A DNA stretch of 64,000 bases from Klebsiella pneumoniae (GCA_945861635.1 CAMAWH010000012.1:47953-111952); one strand, 5' to 3'; positions 10,701 through 18,870 are shown, numbered from the stretch's first letter. The notes: generated from the letters alone by a model not told the origin. Program-made: numbers and translations.

Positions 10701-11039
10701 CTGCCACATGGCTCGCATGACGTGCTTCGGATCCACACCCGGATGGCGGAAGAAGTTGCCATCTTCCGCGGACACGATGGCGTGCTTCCAGTCCTCTGGA
10801 ATTTCTGCGTACGGCACGTACGACCGATGTTCCTGGTCGAAGAACACCCCGATCCGCGAGGCGCCGTCACGATAGAATACCGGCGACTCCTGTGCGATGA
10901 TCGCGAGCACCGCTTCCCGCGTAAATTGCGGGCCCGGATCGTCCACGACCCAGGCCTTGTACGCCCACGCGCCGGCCGCTGTCGCGAAAACCGCGGTGAC
11001 GAGGCTGATCTTCAGGATGCGAATCAGAAATCGTTTCAA
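7782..11039 (-). CDS. Class A penicillin-binding protein (PBP1-type transglycosylase/transpeptidase) with a large insertion
   Basis: Bifunctional peptidoglycan synthase of 1085 residues, anchored by one N-terminal TM segment (about 10-30). The GT51 glycosyltransferase domain has the catalytic Glu92 in SAEDGNFF and the motif GGSTLTQQ. The transpeptidase domain has the nucleophile Ser485 in GSTWKP, an SEN motif shortly after, and SGKTGTTND with Lys903. The distance from SxxK to KTG, 418 residues, is roughly twice that of ordinary PBP1 enzymes because of a helical insertion. The gene starts with TTG overlapping the stop of the upstream glycosyltransferase (TTGA); upstream frame lies inside that gene. 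The C-terminal tail is rich in Pro, Ala and Glu. Confidence 0.93.
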   Translation of the reverse strand: MKRFLIRILKISLVTAVFATAAGAWAYKAWVVDDPGPQFTREAVLAIIAQESPVFYRDGASRIGVFFDQEHRSYVPYAEIPEDWKHAIVSAEDGNFFRHPGVDPKHVMRAMWQNLNAGAVVAGGSTLTQQTAKNLFYRPDRTLRSKAVEFANALRLEAHFTKEDILEFYANQFHVSANGRGLGIAARYFFDKAPRELTLKECAFIAGMVKAPSRYNPFIGESEERRAGARALAETRTSYVLRRMVAMGYLPEGEAEDVGAKPLNFRRGSFQYDRSVVLDEVQRELEEPAFIQLFERAGIDNPSTAGIQIITTVDVNAQREATWALWHHLTEIAPIIERSGVSSLRLPERTTVVMQPGVPLVRHAFYVGKVVTGGDTIALDLGGRSCVVDVLGVSRIATALTRARTGSGSAKADDAARTTVHDELVAGDVVLASVRDTPGTCDLEIRPRLQGAVVALEDGQVRAMVGGNDNRNFNRVTDAERQFGSTWKPLLYFASLQLGWLPTDLLDNRRNVFPFRDVWYYPHPDHPSDAFVSMSMTGARSENLSSVWLLYHLTDRLNAEQLRRLAELVGLSRRADETAQQWMERLRDTEGMRSSPERFEEYAFLLSRQDVLGGIAFSAVPEDAAAVRSMLYGRGGAAERARVMRTAPSAERTARLLALGNNLLSLEELAARCADDPTLLFAVAEPLAQDASHEVACGRAPAGWVAYIGDAPVDFLVDNRIHASTLRELRAALDRRAAELVGRDPWDPDLLAMNPDFRTLVGVRYLTRLAAALGVAAELPSVLALPLGAADATLLEMATAYSGLLAGQRWSFPGQGYEEGSVIGMRHTFDVPAVQGHVALIAEIRDASGNVLYRLKPVAEVVADAVSGELVGDILRNVVKHGTGRRALSAIELGGVALPLSGKTGTTNDYRNAAFIGFAPRSMNPPSRWGEAWTVAVYVGYDDNASMRRGSFRVQGANGALPVWLETVRGIASAGLLGRGGEPEYSPSEGMTRIEVDPATGSPGAGATTLTVAGSPAARRFAPFTETPVAAAGASELPPSDAALDAPGAELGAADLEEGVEPPPSEMAGPPATAATPAGSIWDQL

Positions 11040-12064
11040 GAGGCAGCCTGCTTCAACAGCTCGAATGTTCGTTCGTAACCGCCGACGGCGGGGTACCGCT
11101 CGGCTGTCGCCCGACACAATGCGCGAAGGGCGGGATCGTTTCCGATTTTTTCCACGCGCTCAAAGCCTTGGCGCAAGGCGGGAAGATCGTCCACGGTCAT
11201 CCAGTCCTCGGGTAGGATTTCGGAGGCGCCATTCGCGGACGTGGTCAATACGGGAATCCCACACGCAAGCGCTTCCAGGCAGCTGTTCGCAAACGGATCG
11301 TAGCGCGTGGGTAGAACCATGACGTCGGCAGACTGCAAGAATCGTTCCGGCTCGCGCACCAGCCCCAGAAAACGCACGTGGGCGGGCGCCGCGACGGGCG
11401 GATCATTTCCGGCCACGAGGAGCGTCCATCCGGCCGGAAGAGCAGCGATCGCAACATCAAGCCCCTTACGACGGGCGCCACTTCCGAGGAACACGGCGAG
11501 CGGACCCGGAATGCCGAGTTGCTGGCGCGTGACGCGCCGCACCTGAGGATCCGGGGCGAAAAGTCCAAGGTCAACGCCATTGTAGACCACCTCCACCGAC
11601 CGAGGGCGGTAGTCGCGTCGAATGCCGGCCGCGCCCAGCTTGGAGTTCGCGATCACGATGCGGGCGGACTCAATCGCGCGGCGATCCAGCGCGGTTTCCA
11701 GACGATCCATCGGGGATACCCACCTTCGAAGCGGGTGCAAACGCCGGAGGTACTCCGCGTGCGAGCCGTTTCCTGCCCGAAAGAGCTGATGCCCCGGCGT
11801 GCGCCCGAAGCCCATCACGGCATCGAAGGACGCCGCAGCAAGTGCGCGGCGCGCGGACCACCAAAGACTGATGAGTTTCGCTGGACGGAACATCGGAAGG
11901 TGCAGGAATCGGATGCCCGGCTCGGCGTCCAGATCGGAGCGAACGTCATTGCAGAGAACCGTCACGTCCTCGCCTCGACCGACGAGGAAGCGCGCAAACC
12001 CGACCAGCCAACGTTCCATCCCGCCGTTCGTCGTGAACCGCCGATGCACGAGCGCGATCTTCAC
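11036..12064 (-). CDS. GT4 family glycosyltransferase (group 1, GT-B fold)
   Basis: 342 residues. The N terminus (KIALVHRRFTTNGGMERW) is the usual GT4 acceptor-binding start, and the C-terminal half has the sugar-nucleotide site with FLGSGARRKGLD and PTRYDPFANSCLEALACGIP, the E-x7-E type motif of the family. Such enzymes build lipopolysaccharide core or other surface glycans. It begins with GTG overlapping the stop of the GT2 gene (GTGA) and overlaps the PBP start by 4 bases. With the GT2 it forms a small envelope-glycan pair; the sugar donor cannot be told. Confidence 0.88.
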   Translation of the reverse strand: MKIALVHRRFTTNGGMERWLVGFARFLVGRGEDVTVLCNDVRSDLDAEPGIRFLHLPMFRPAKLISLWWSARRALAAASFDAVMGFGRTPGHQLFRAGNGSHAEYLRRLHPLRRWVSPMDRLETALDRRAIESARIVIANSKLGAAGIRRDYRPRSVEVVYNGVDLGLFAPDPQVRRVTRQQLGIPGPLAVFLGSGARRKGLDVAIAALPAGWTLLVAGNDPPVAAPAHVRFLGLVREPERFLQSADVMVLPTRYDPFANSCLEALACGIPVLTTSANGASEILPEDWMTVDDLPALRQGFERVEKIGNDPALRALCRATAERYPAVGGYERTFELLKQAAS

Positions 12065-12765
12065 CGCCGACCTCGTGTCCACTTCAGCAGCACACCGAGC
12101 GCCCCCATGCTCGCAACGAGCAGGCCGGGCACCCCGTCGAGAACGCCGAGACGCAGGACGTAGCCCGTGAAGAAATGCCAGAGCGGGCGGGCAGCGATAT
12201 CGAGGATCGTTCCCCGCCTCGCACCGATGGTAGCGTAGCGATCGAGGGTATCGAAGTGTTCGGCCAACGTGCGATAGGGGATGTGCTCCAGATCGCTCCG
12301 TAAAAACCCGATCGTGCCGCGAACCACCAGCACGTCGTGCGGATCGACGCCTCCCCACTCAGCCGCGTCACGACGAGACAGCCGCACTTTGCGGTCCGGA
12401 TACCAATGGCCGTGCGCCAACGCGTGACCAAGCCACACGTTCCGCCGCGGCATGGAGTATCCACTCGCCATTGGGTGGCGAAGAACCTCACATATCTCAT
12501 CGCGAAGCGCATCCCCCACCCGCTCGTCGGCGTCAATGGAGAGCACCCAGTCGCCCTTCGCCTCCGTCCACGCGCGGTTCTTCTGTGCAACAAACCCCGG
12601 CCAGTCGGTCTCGACGACGCGCGCACCGGCCGCTCGAGCAATGGCAACGGTGTCGTCGGCACTGCCGCTGTCGAGCACGATGACCTCATCGGCAAAGGAG
12701 ACCGACCGAATCGCGGCTCCGATGCGATCGGCTTCGTCGCGGGCGATGATCACGGCAGACAGCAC
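12061..12765 (-). CDS. GT2 family glycosyltransferase, WaaE/KdtX-like
   Basis: 234 residues of the GT-A fold. It starts VLSAVIIARDEADRI, has DSGSADDTVAIA and the metal-binding DXD-like site SIDADERV, and ends in a short hydrophobic segment (about 190-225). The small size and the W-P-G-F-x-x-Q-K-N motif match the WaaE/KdtX group that adds heptose or glucose to lipopolysaccharide inner core. A GTG start at 12765 fits this N terminus; the longer frame upstream is antisense to the divergent peptidase gene. Confidence 0.87.
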   Translation of the reverse strand: MLSAVIIARDEADRIGAAIRSVSFADEVIVLDSGSADDTVAIARAAGARVVETDWPGFVAQKNRAWTEAKGDWVLSIDADERVGDALRDEICEVLRHPMASGYSMPRRNVWLGHALAHGHWYPDRKVRLSRRDAAEWGGVDPHDVLVVRGTIGFLRSDLEHIPYRTLAEHFDTLDRYATIGARRGTILDIAARPLWHFFTGYVLRLGVLDGVPGLLVASMGALGVLLKWTRGRR

Positions 12766-12795
12766 GGGGCCCCGTAAATCGCTATCTTCTACATC

Positions 12796-13833
12796 ATGGG
12801 CGATGTGGAAACGAGATTTTCGGACTCCTATGAAACGGCGAGGGCGCGCTTCCGGGAAGCCACGCGCACGCTTCCCAACGGTAGCCTGCCCGTCGTCGAT
12901 GGGTACACGATCGACTGGGCGTGGTTGGGAAACCCTGTTGCCGCCGACGTTCTCGTCATCACCAGCGGGCTGCACGGGGTTGAGGGATACGCCGGCAGCG
13001 CCGCGCAACTCGAAATGTTGGGCGCACCCGACCCCACGCCGACGCTGTACCTGCACGCGCTCAATCCCTGGGGAATGGGAAATCTGCGGCGCGTCAACGA
13101 GAATAACGTGGACCTCAATCGGAATTTTCTACCGCCGAACGAGAACTGGACGGGGGCGGACGCCGGGTATGCCCTGCTGGACGGAACGCTGAACCCGCCG
13201 TCGGCACCGGCATTCGATTGCTTTCTGGCGCGCGTCGGGTGGCTCACCCTCCGATACGGATATGGGAAGCTGAAGAATGCGCTGATGAGCGGACAACATT
13301 CGCACCCGAAGGGGCTGCAATACGCCGGAGCTCAGCTGGAGGTCGGGCCGGGGCGCCTGCTCCACTTTCTTGACGACGCGTTGGCCGGCAAACGACGCGT
13401 GGTCCACGTTGATCTGCACTGCGGACGGGGGAAATACGGGACGTACACCCCCCTCCTCGACGGTGGGAACACGTCAGAGCAGGCGATTCGCGTGCGGGAC
13501 GCGTTCGGGCCCGGCGTGAAGGCCTGGGAGCCCGACGATCCCCTTGCCTACACGATCCGCGGGGGGTTGACCGCGGAAATGCAGCGCAGGTATTCGTCGG
13601 CGCGGGTCGATGCGCTGACCGTGGAGTTCGGAACGTACGCGGACCTTCGCCTGCTTCAGGCGTTTCGGGACGAAAACCGGGCGCACCATTGGTCCGGTGG
13701 CGCGCTCGATCATCCTGCAAAATTGGCGCTGCTCGAAGGGTTCTGCCCGGGCGACCCCGCTTGGCGCGCGGGCGTCTTGCGGCACGCCATCGACATTCGG
13801 CAGCGGGCCAGCGTGCTCCTCGCGCACGATTGA
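12796..13833 (+). CDS. M14-like metallopeptidase, DUF2817 family
   Basis: 345 residues resembling zinc carboxypeptidases. The likely ligands are His60 and Glu63 in LHGVEG and the His of HVDLHCGRG; NENNVDLNRNF is the substrate-binding part of the family, and the Glu in LTVEFGTY is the candidate catalytic acid. No signal peptide is seen, so it is probably cytoplasmic. The substrate is unknown; related proteins cleave amide bonds of small peptides or acyl amino acids. It is divergent from the GT2 gene and stands 102 bases upstream of the tRNA gene. Confidence 0.85.
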   Translation: MGDVETRFSDSYETARARFREATRTLPNGSLPVVDGYTIDWAWLGNPVAADVLVITSGLHGVEGYAGSAAQLEMLGAPDPTPTLYLHALNPWGMGNLRRVNENNVDLNRNFLPPNENWTGADAGYALLDGTLNPPSAPAFDCFLARVGWLTLRYGYGKLKNALMSGQHSHPKGLQYAGAQLEVGPGRLLHFLDDALAGKRRVVHVDLHCGRGKYGTYTPLLDGGNTSEQAIRVRDAFGPGVKAWEPDDPLAYTIRGGLTAEMQRRYSSARVDALTVEFGTYADLRLLQAFRDENRAHHWSGGALDHPAKLALLEGFCPGDPAWRAGVLRHAIDIRQRASVLLAHD

Positions 13834-13935
13834 TTCGAGGATGAGCTTGCGAAAGGCTCCGACGGTGCGAATCTGGATGCAGCCGTGTGCCGTGGCGCCC
13901 GCGAACCCGGCACGATAATGAAGCGCCCCTTCCGC

Positions 13936-14012
13936 GGCGACGTAGCCAAGTGGTCTAAGGCAGTGGTTTGCAAAACCACCATTCGGCGGTTCAAATCCGC
14001 CCGTCGCCTCCA
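13936..14012 (+). tRNA. tRNA-Cys (anticodon GCA)
   Basis: The 77-nt sequence folds as a tRNA: the acceptor stem GGCGACG pairs with CGTCGCC at 14002-14008; the anticodon arm GTGGT-TTGCAAA-ACCAC gives anticodon GCA; the T arm is GGCGG-TTCAAAT-CCGCC; the discriminator is T (U73), the cysteine identity base; and CCA is encoded at 14010-14012. It is the only tRNA gene in the window. The next coding frame reads through it (see the following entry). Confidence 0.97.
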
Positions 14013-14442
14013 ATTTCTTGCGGGCTGGGTCGCGCTGTCCGGGGCGTGCAACGACCCGCCCGAACCGCCCCCCGAAGTCGTTCCCGCGGGCTCGCCCAGC
14101 GCCACCGCGCCGCACGTTCAGTGGCAAACGTGGGCGGACGCGGAGGCCGGGTCGCGACCGTGGGTGGAGTTCCACGATGCACCCGATGGGCCGGCGATCG
14201 CCATCGCCGCGGATCCCGATGTGACGACATTTCTGAATGATCGTTTCGCATCCGTGTTTTTCAACGAACCGGGGACGCCCGGAATACTCTTCATGTCGGC
14301 CTCCGGATGCGTGCTCACGCATTGGCTCCGGCCCAGCACGCCCGCCGCATTCATCGAGGCGGCCAACGCGGTCATCGTCCTCCCGGAGACCACCGATCCG
14401 TCGTCCATCGCCGACAGGCCTCCGTGCCCGCCCCGCCGGTGA
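13963..14442 (+). CDS. Small thioredoxin-fold-like lipoprotein, start unresolved
   Basis: The frame that continues after the tRNA encodes a lipoprotein-like segment (FLAGWVALSGAC, lipobox SGAC) and then about 130 residues whose pattern (a short W-containing helix, FLNDRFASVFF, a PGILFMSASG turn) resembles a thioredoxin fold without the CxxC motif. There is no ATG, GTG or TTG between the tRNA 3' end and the signal peptide. The nearest in-frame starts (GTG 13963, ATG 13918) lie in or before the tRNA gene. The coordinates given use the GTG inside the anticodon arm and may well be wrong; the true start may be a rare codon after 14012. Function is unknown. Confidence 0.45.
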   Translation: MVCKTTIRRFKSARRLQFLAGWVALSGACNDPPEPPPEVVPAGSPSATAPHVQWQTWADAEAGSRPWVEFHDAPDGPAIAIAADPDVTTFLNDRFASVFFNEPGTPGILFMSASGCVLTHWLRPSTPAAFIEAANAVIVLPETTDPSSIADRPPCPPRR

Positions 14443-14471
14443 GTTAAGCACGCGGCCCTCGGAGGCCCGGA

Positions 14472-15095
14472 ATGCTGCAACAGGCGATGCTCAACTTCGC
14501 ACTGAACGGCGCGGAGTGGGTGCTCTGGTTGCTCGTCGTGCTCTCGCTCCTTTGCGTGTTCATCGGCATCGAACGCGTCATCTACCTTACGACGCAGAGC
14601 GCACCGCGCGGCCCCTTCGAAGCGGCGGTTGGCGCGTTTCTCAGCGGGGGTGAGCGCCTCGCGCTGGAGGGAGCGCTGAAGGGAATGCGCGGCCTGGAGC
14701 CGCGGGTTCTGCTTGCAGGACTCGGCGCCAAGAAGGAGAGCGCGATGGAACCGGCGATGGCGGGTACGCTCGCGTTCGAACGTTTGCGCTTGGAGCGCGG
14801 CCTGATCATCGTCGGCACCGTGGCATCGACCGCCGCGTTCATCGGCCTGTTCGGCACGGTCCTCGGCATTATCGAGGCGTTTCATCACCTCTCCCTCCAG
14901 GCGGACGACGGCGGAAAGGCGGTCATGGCGGGGATTTCGGAGGCGCTCGTCTCTACCGCGGTGGCATTGATGGTCGCGATTCCTGCGGTCGTACTCTACA
15001 ACTATCTGGGCAGGCGCGTTCGCGACCTGACGGCGCGCGCAGAGAGCCTCGGGTTGCTGATCATCGCGCGGGTGCGCACCGACGGAGTTCCGTAG
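14472..15095 (+). CDS. exbB: ExbB/TolQ-type proton channel subunit
   Basis: 207 residues with three hydrophobic helices (about 16-36, 113-135 and 155-180) and the family signature GLFGTVLGIIEAF. ExbB forms the pentameric inner-membrane proton channel that drives TonB. It has a strong ribosome site (GGAGG ten bases before ATG) and is followed directly by exbD, then tonB and a TonB-dependent receptor, so the four act as one energised uptake unit. TolQ and AglR are homologous; the neighbouring tonB gene favours ExbB. Confidence 0.9.
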   Translation: MLQQAMLNFALNGAEWVLWLLVVLSLLCVFIGIERVIYLTTQSAPRGPFEAAVGAFLSGGERLALEGALKGMRGLEPRVLLAGLGAKKESAMEPAMAGTLAFERLRLERGLIIVGTVASTAAFIGLFGTVLGIIEAFHHLSLQADDGGKAVMAGISEALVSTAVALMVAIPAVVLYNYLGRRVRDLTARAESLGLLIIARVRTDGVP

Positions 15096-15515
15096 GTGGC
15101 CGGCGGGAAGCTCGGCGGGTCGGCGGACGAGCCGATGACCGAGATCAACATCCTGCCATTCGTGGATATCGTGCTCGTGGTGCTGATCATCTTCATGGTG
15201 ACGGCCACGTACATCGTGGCGCCGTCGATCAAGGTCACCCTGCCCGACGCAGCAACGGGCGACACGACGGAGCAATCCTCGCTCGGCATTACGGTGGCAG
15301 CGGATGGCAGCTGGTACCTCGACGGACAGCCGATCACGGAAGCCGGGCTGCGCGCGCGTGTGCGGACGGAGAAGGCTGCAAAAAAGGACGTCGTGTGCCT
15401 GATCGAGGGAGACAAGGACGCGCGTCACGGTGATGTTACCCACGTCATCGACGTCGTGAAGCAAGAAGGTGTGGCGAAGTTCGCCATCAACGTCGAACCC
15501 GTGGCAACGCCCTGA
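15096..15515 (+). CDS. exbD: ExbD/TolR-type proton channel subunit
   Basis: 139 residues with one TM helix near the N terminus (about 20-42) and a periplasmic domain. The functional acidic residue is Asp24 in LPFVDIVLVVLIIFMV, equivalent to the essential ExbD aspartate. It begins with GTG right after the exbB stop (no gap), and its own stop overlaps the probable start of tonB. Confidence 0.9.
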   Translation: MAGGKLGGSADEPMTEINILPFVDIVLVVLIIFMVTATYIVAPSIKVTLPDAATGDTTEQSSLGITVAADGSWYLDGQPITEAGLRARVRTEKAAKKDVVCLIEGDKDARHGDVTHVIDVVKQEGVAKFAINVEPVATP

Positions 15516-16243
15516 GCCTGTCTCCTTTTGGCCAGCGCGGCCGCGGCGAGCGGGCGGGACCATGGACCGCAGGCCTGCTGTCGCTGCTCGTGCACGCGGG
15601 ACTCGCCGGCGGTCTTGCCGCGAACCCCGTGGCAGCGAAACAGGCGTCAAAATGGGTAGAAGTCGCGGTTGCGCAGAGAGCGCCCCCGCCGCCACCGGAG
15701 CCGCCTCCCCCGCGGCCCGAAGAGAAGCCAAAACCAAAGCCCAAAGCCGTGAAGTTTGAGGACATCAAGCCACCGGAGCCTGCGCCGCCCATCGCACCGA
15801 CGGAATCACCCAAGGCAGCGCGCCGGATTCAGGGCCTCAATTCTGCATCGTTTACGACGACCGGGCAAACCGGTCTCAGCGTGCGCGCCGGAACGACGAC
15901 GGCGGTAGCGGCTGGAAAGGAGACGATGTCGTTGGGAGAGGCCAACGCACCGCGTGCGTATACGGCGGTAACGACGCAGCCGCGCAAGATGTTTCAGCCG
16001 ACAATGGACGTGACGGATGAAGCGAAAAAAGCCGGAATCGAAGGGGAGATTCGGGTTGCCCTCGACATCAGCGCCGAGGGGCGGGTCACCCACGTCAAGG
16101 TGCTGAAGGGGCTCGGCTACGGCCTGGATGAGGATTGCGTGCGGGCGTGGATGAAATCGAAGTGGCGACCCGCGGCGCAGGATGGCACAGCGATCGCCGT
16201 TCTCGGGGTGCCCGACAAGTGCACCATCATCGCAACTGAATGA
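15512..16243 (+). CDS. tonB: TonB energy-transducing protein, probable CTG start
   Basis: About 243 residues: an N-terminal membrane anchor (a W-T-A-G-L-L-S-L-L-V-H-A-type helix), a Pro/Lys/Glu-rich linker (PPPPPEPPPPRPEEKPKPKP) and a C-terminal TonB domain (EGEIRVALDISAEGRVTHVKVLKG). It passes proton-motive energy from ExbBD to outer-membrane receptors. The first ATG/GTG/TTG in frame is the GTG at 15590, which would start in the middle of the anchor helix. A CTG at 15512 overlaps the exbD stop by 4 bases (CTGA), like other couplings here, and restores the full anchor, so I place the start there. The stop overlaps the receptor start. Confidence 0.82.
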   Translation: MSLSPFGQRGRGERAGPWTAGLLSLLVHAGLAGGLAANPVAAKQASKWVEVAVAQRAPPPPPEPPPPRPEEKPKPKPKAVKFEDIKPPEPAPPIAPTESPKAARRIQGLNSASFTTTGQTGLSVRAGTTTAVAAGKETMSLGEANAPRAYTAVTTQPRKMFQPTMDVTDEAKKAGIEGEIRVALDISAEGRVTHVKVLKGLGYGLDEDCVRAWMKSKWRPAAQDGTAIAVLGVPDKCTIIATE

Positions 16244-18870
16244 TGCTTCTCACCGCTATGGCCATCGCCGGGGAGCCTGTCGTTGCCTCGCCGACGGAAG
16301 CGGCCCAACCGGAAACGGCGCAACCGGTTGGCGCGGGTGACGAGTTGCCGCCGCTCGTGAAAGATCCCGCGCTTCTCGCGTTCATTCAGGCGCCCTACCC
16401 GGAGGAGGCAAAGGCGGCGTCCCTCGAAGGAAAGGTGCTTCTCGCCATCGAGATCGACGCCTCGGGCCAGGTGGTCGATGTGATCGTCGAGCGCGCGGCC
16501 GGTCACGGATTCGACGAGGCGGCCGTGGCGGCGGCGAGACAGTTCACATTCTCGCCGGCGCAGGACGCGGCCGGGCCGGTTCCCGTCGTGATCGAATTCG
16601 AATATGGCTTCGTTTTGGACAGCACGACCGTCGCGGCTGCGGTCCCGGAGTCCCCGTTGGAGAAGCCTGTCAATCTCGACGGCGTCGTCGTCGAGATGGG
16701 CACGCGGCGGCCGCTCGCGGCGTTCGTTGTGCGCATTGAACCCCTCGGCTTGGAGGCGACGACGGATGCCAACGGTGCATACAGCTTCCGCGGGCTTGAA
16801 GCCGGCCCAACCACGATTCGCGTGGTCCACCCGGGCTACGACACGCTCACGAAAAATGTGGACATCACCGCCGGTGACGTCACCACCGCCCGATTGTGGG
16901 TGCGCAACCAATCCTACGCCGACGCCGGCGTCATTGGCGTGTACCGCAAGGAAACGGCCGATGTCACGCGGCGAACCATCACGATGGAGGAGATTCGTCG
17001 CATACCCGGGACCTTTGGGGATCCGATTCGGGTGGTGCAGAGCTTGCCGGGAGCGGCACGCTCGCCCTTCGGCACGGGGCTCCTGATCATTCGCGGCGCC
17101 GACCCGCAGGACTCGTCCGTCTACGTCGATGGCATCCGAATTCCCTATATCTACCACCTTGGTGGCTTCGAATCGGTCATCAATCCCGACCTGGTACAGG
17201 CCGTGGACTACCTTCCCGGCGGATTCGGCCCCAGGTACGGCCGTAGCACCGGCGGCATCGTGGACGTCACGACCAAGCAGGCATTTCCGGAGCGGACGCA
17301 GGTGCGGTGGTCCACCGATCTCCTCGACACCGGCGTGATGGCGGCAGGCTCCGTCGGAAAGAATCACCAGCACGGCTTCGGGGTGGCGGCGCGCCGTTCC
17401 TACATCGACGCGATCCTTCCCGCGTTTCTGGACACCGGCTTTGTCGTAAAGCCGTCCTGGTGGGACTATCAGGCGAAGTATCAATGGCAGGGGAAAACGG
17501 CGTGGAAGGCGTCTCTTCTGGCCTTTGGTTTCGAGGACGTCTTGACAGCATCCACTCCGCCCGGGTTCGCGCAGGGCACGGATCAGGACTCGCAGGGCGA
17601 CCTCGGGACGCGGTACTCCACGCATCGCGTCATTGCGATGTTTGAGGCGCCGATTGGGCACAACGTCGATGTACGCATCGTCCCCAGCATCGGAAACGAC
17701 GCGGCAGCATTGGACATCGGCAATTCGTGGCGTCTGGAAGAATCGCGATGGGTCGCCGAAATCCGCGCTGAGGCCGGTTGGCAGCCGAACGAGCACCTCC
17801 GAGCCGCGTTCGGCGTCGACTTTATCGGTGGTTGGTCGGATTTCACCGTCGTGCTGCCGTTCGACCCCGCCTCGTTCGCGCAGACCGACCCGCTTGCCGA
17901 GCGGGAGCCCTTCGAGATCAAGGACACCGCCACCGGATGGGGACCCGACCCGTACGTTTCGGCCGAGATTCGACCCCTGGCCGACCCCGACGCCATGCTC
18001 ATCGCCCCCGGATTCCGGTTCATGTACGTCACCGTTCCCGGCGAGCTGGCTGTAACCGGCCTTGATCCTCGCCTGACCGCGCGCTGGCGCTTCTTGAAAG
18101 GAAGCACCGTTAAGGGCAGCGTCGGCCTCTACCACCAGCCGCCGCAACCGTTCCAGAGCTACCGGCATGATGACACCGAGATTCAGCTTGGAGCCGAACA
18201 ATCGTTCGCGTCGTCGCTCGGATTCGAGCAGCAGATCACCCCTGCCGTTCATGCGGACGTGGAGGGCTTCTACAAGGATCTCTCCAATCTGATCGTCAAC
18301 AATCCGAATTTTGCCTCGCTCGACGACCAGTTTTTCACGAATGAGGGCGTCGGGCGGGTCGTCGGTCTGGAGGCCATGGTACGCCACGACCCCGTCGGCA
18401 AATTCTTCGGTTGGATCAGCTACACCCTGTCGCGGTCCGAGCGCCGCGACCATCCACGCGATGACGGGTACCTGTACGACTACGATCAGACGCACATTCT
18501 CACCGGCCTCGCCGGGTACACGCTGCCGTTCGACATCAATGTGTCGGCCAAGGCACAGTACACGACGGGAAATCCGACGACCCCGTACAACCTCGGCATT
18601 TACGACGTCGATCTCGACACGTACAACGGGCTGCAGACCGGCGCCTACAACGCCGACCGCCTGCCGCCGTATTGGACCGTCAGCGCCCGAATTGACAAGC
18701 TCTTCACCTTCAAATCGTGGCAACTGGACCTGTACCTGGATTTGCTGAACGCCCTGCACGGCGAAAATCCGGAGTTCGAAATCTACAATTACGACTACAC
18801 GGAGCACGCCTTCATCTCGGGTCTACCGTTCATCCCCAGTCCCGGTTTCGAAGCGAGGTTCGAGTTCTGA
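16240..18870 (+). CDS. TonB-dependent receptor with an N-terminal TonB-like domain and carboxypeptidase-regulatory-like domain
   Basis: 876-residue outer-membrane protein. After a short signal (MMLLTAMAIAG) it has a TonB C-terminal-like domain (about 40-125: QAPYPEEAKAASLEGKVLLA, VIEFEYGF), a carboxypeptidase-regulatory-like beta domain (about 145-230), a plug (RTITMEEIRRIPGTFGDPIR, RGADPQDSSVYVDG, GGFGPRYGRSTGGIV) and a 22-strand-type barrel ending in a C-terminal Phe (FEARFEF). The substrate cannot be predicted. It overlaps tonB by 4 bases, so it is probably the main client of this ExbBD-TonB set. The TonB-like domain in the receptor itself is noted in the findings. Confidence 0.88.
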   Translation: MMLLTAMAIAGEPVVASPTEAAQPETAQPVGAGDELPPLVKDPALLAFIQAPYPEEAKAASLEGKVLLAIEIDASGQVVDVIVERAAGHGFDEAAVAAARQFTFSPAQDAAGPVPVVIEFEYGFVLDSTTVAAAVPESPLEKPVNLDGVVVEMGTRRPLAAFVVRIEPLGLEATTDANGAYSFRGLEAGPTTIRVVHPGYDTLTKNVDITAGDVTTARLWVRNQSYADAGVIGVYRKETADVTRRTITMEEIRRIPGTFGDPIRVVQSLPGAARSPFGTGLLIIRGADPQDSSVYVDGIRIPYIYHLGGFESVINPDLVQAVDYLPGGFGPRYGRSTGGIVDVTTKQAFPERTQVRWSTDLLDTGVMAAGSVGKNHQHGFGVAARRSYIDAILPAFLDTGFVVKPSWWDYQAKYQWQGKTAWKASLLAFGFEDVLTASTPPGFAQGTDQDSQGDLGTRYSTHRVIAMFEAPIGHNVDVRIVPSIGNDAAALDIGNSWRLEESRWVAEIRAEAGWQPNEHLRAAFGVDFIGGWSDFTVVLPFDPASFAQTDPLAEREPFEIKDTATGWGPDPYVSAEIRPLADPDAMLIAPGFRFMYVTVPGELAVTGLDPRLTARWRFLKGSTVKGSVGLYHQPPQPFQSYRHDDTEIQLGAEQSFASSLGFEQQITPAVHADVEGFYKDLSNLIVNNPNFASLDDQFFTNEGVGRVVGLEAMVRHDPVGKFFGWISYTLSRSERRDHPRDDGYLYDYDQTHILTGLAGYTLPFDINVSAKAQYTTGNPTTPYNLGIYDVDLDTYNGLQTGAYNADRLPPYWTVSARIDKLFTFKSWQLDLYLDLLNALHGENPEFEIYNYDYTEHAFISGLPFIPSPGFEARFEF

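Noticed and set aside
13885..13935. Start of the small lipoprotein upstream of tRNA-Cys
   Set aside because: Starts here would force translation through a full tRNA gene before the lipoprotein signal, which is unlikely.
16117..18807. 896-residue open frame antisense to the TonB receptor
   Set aside because: Long antisense frames are common in GC-rich DNA. It has no signal or domain, while the plus strand holds a clear receptor.
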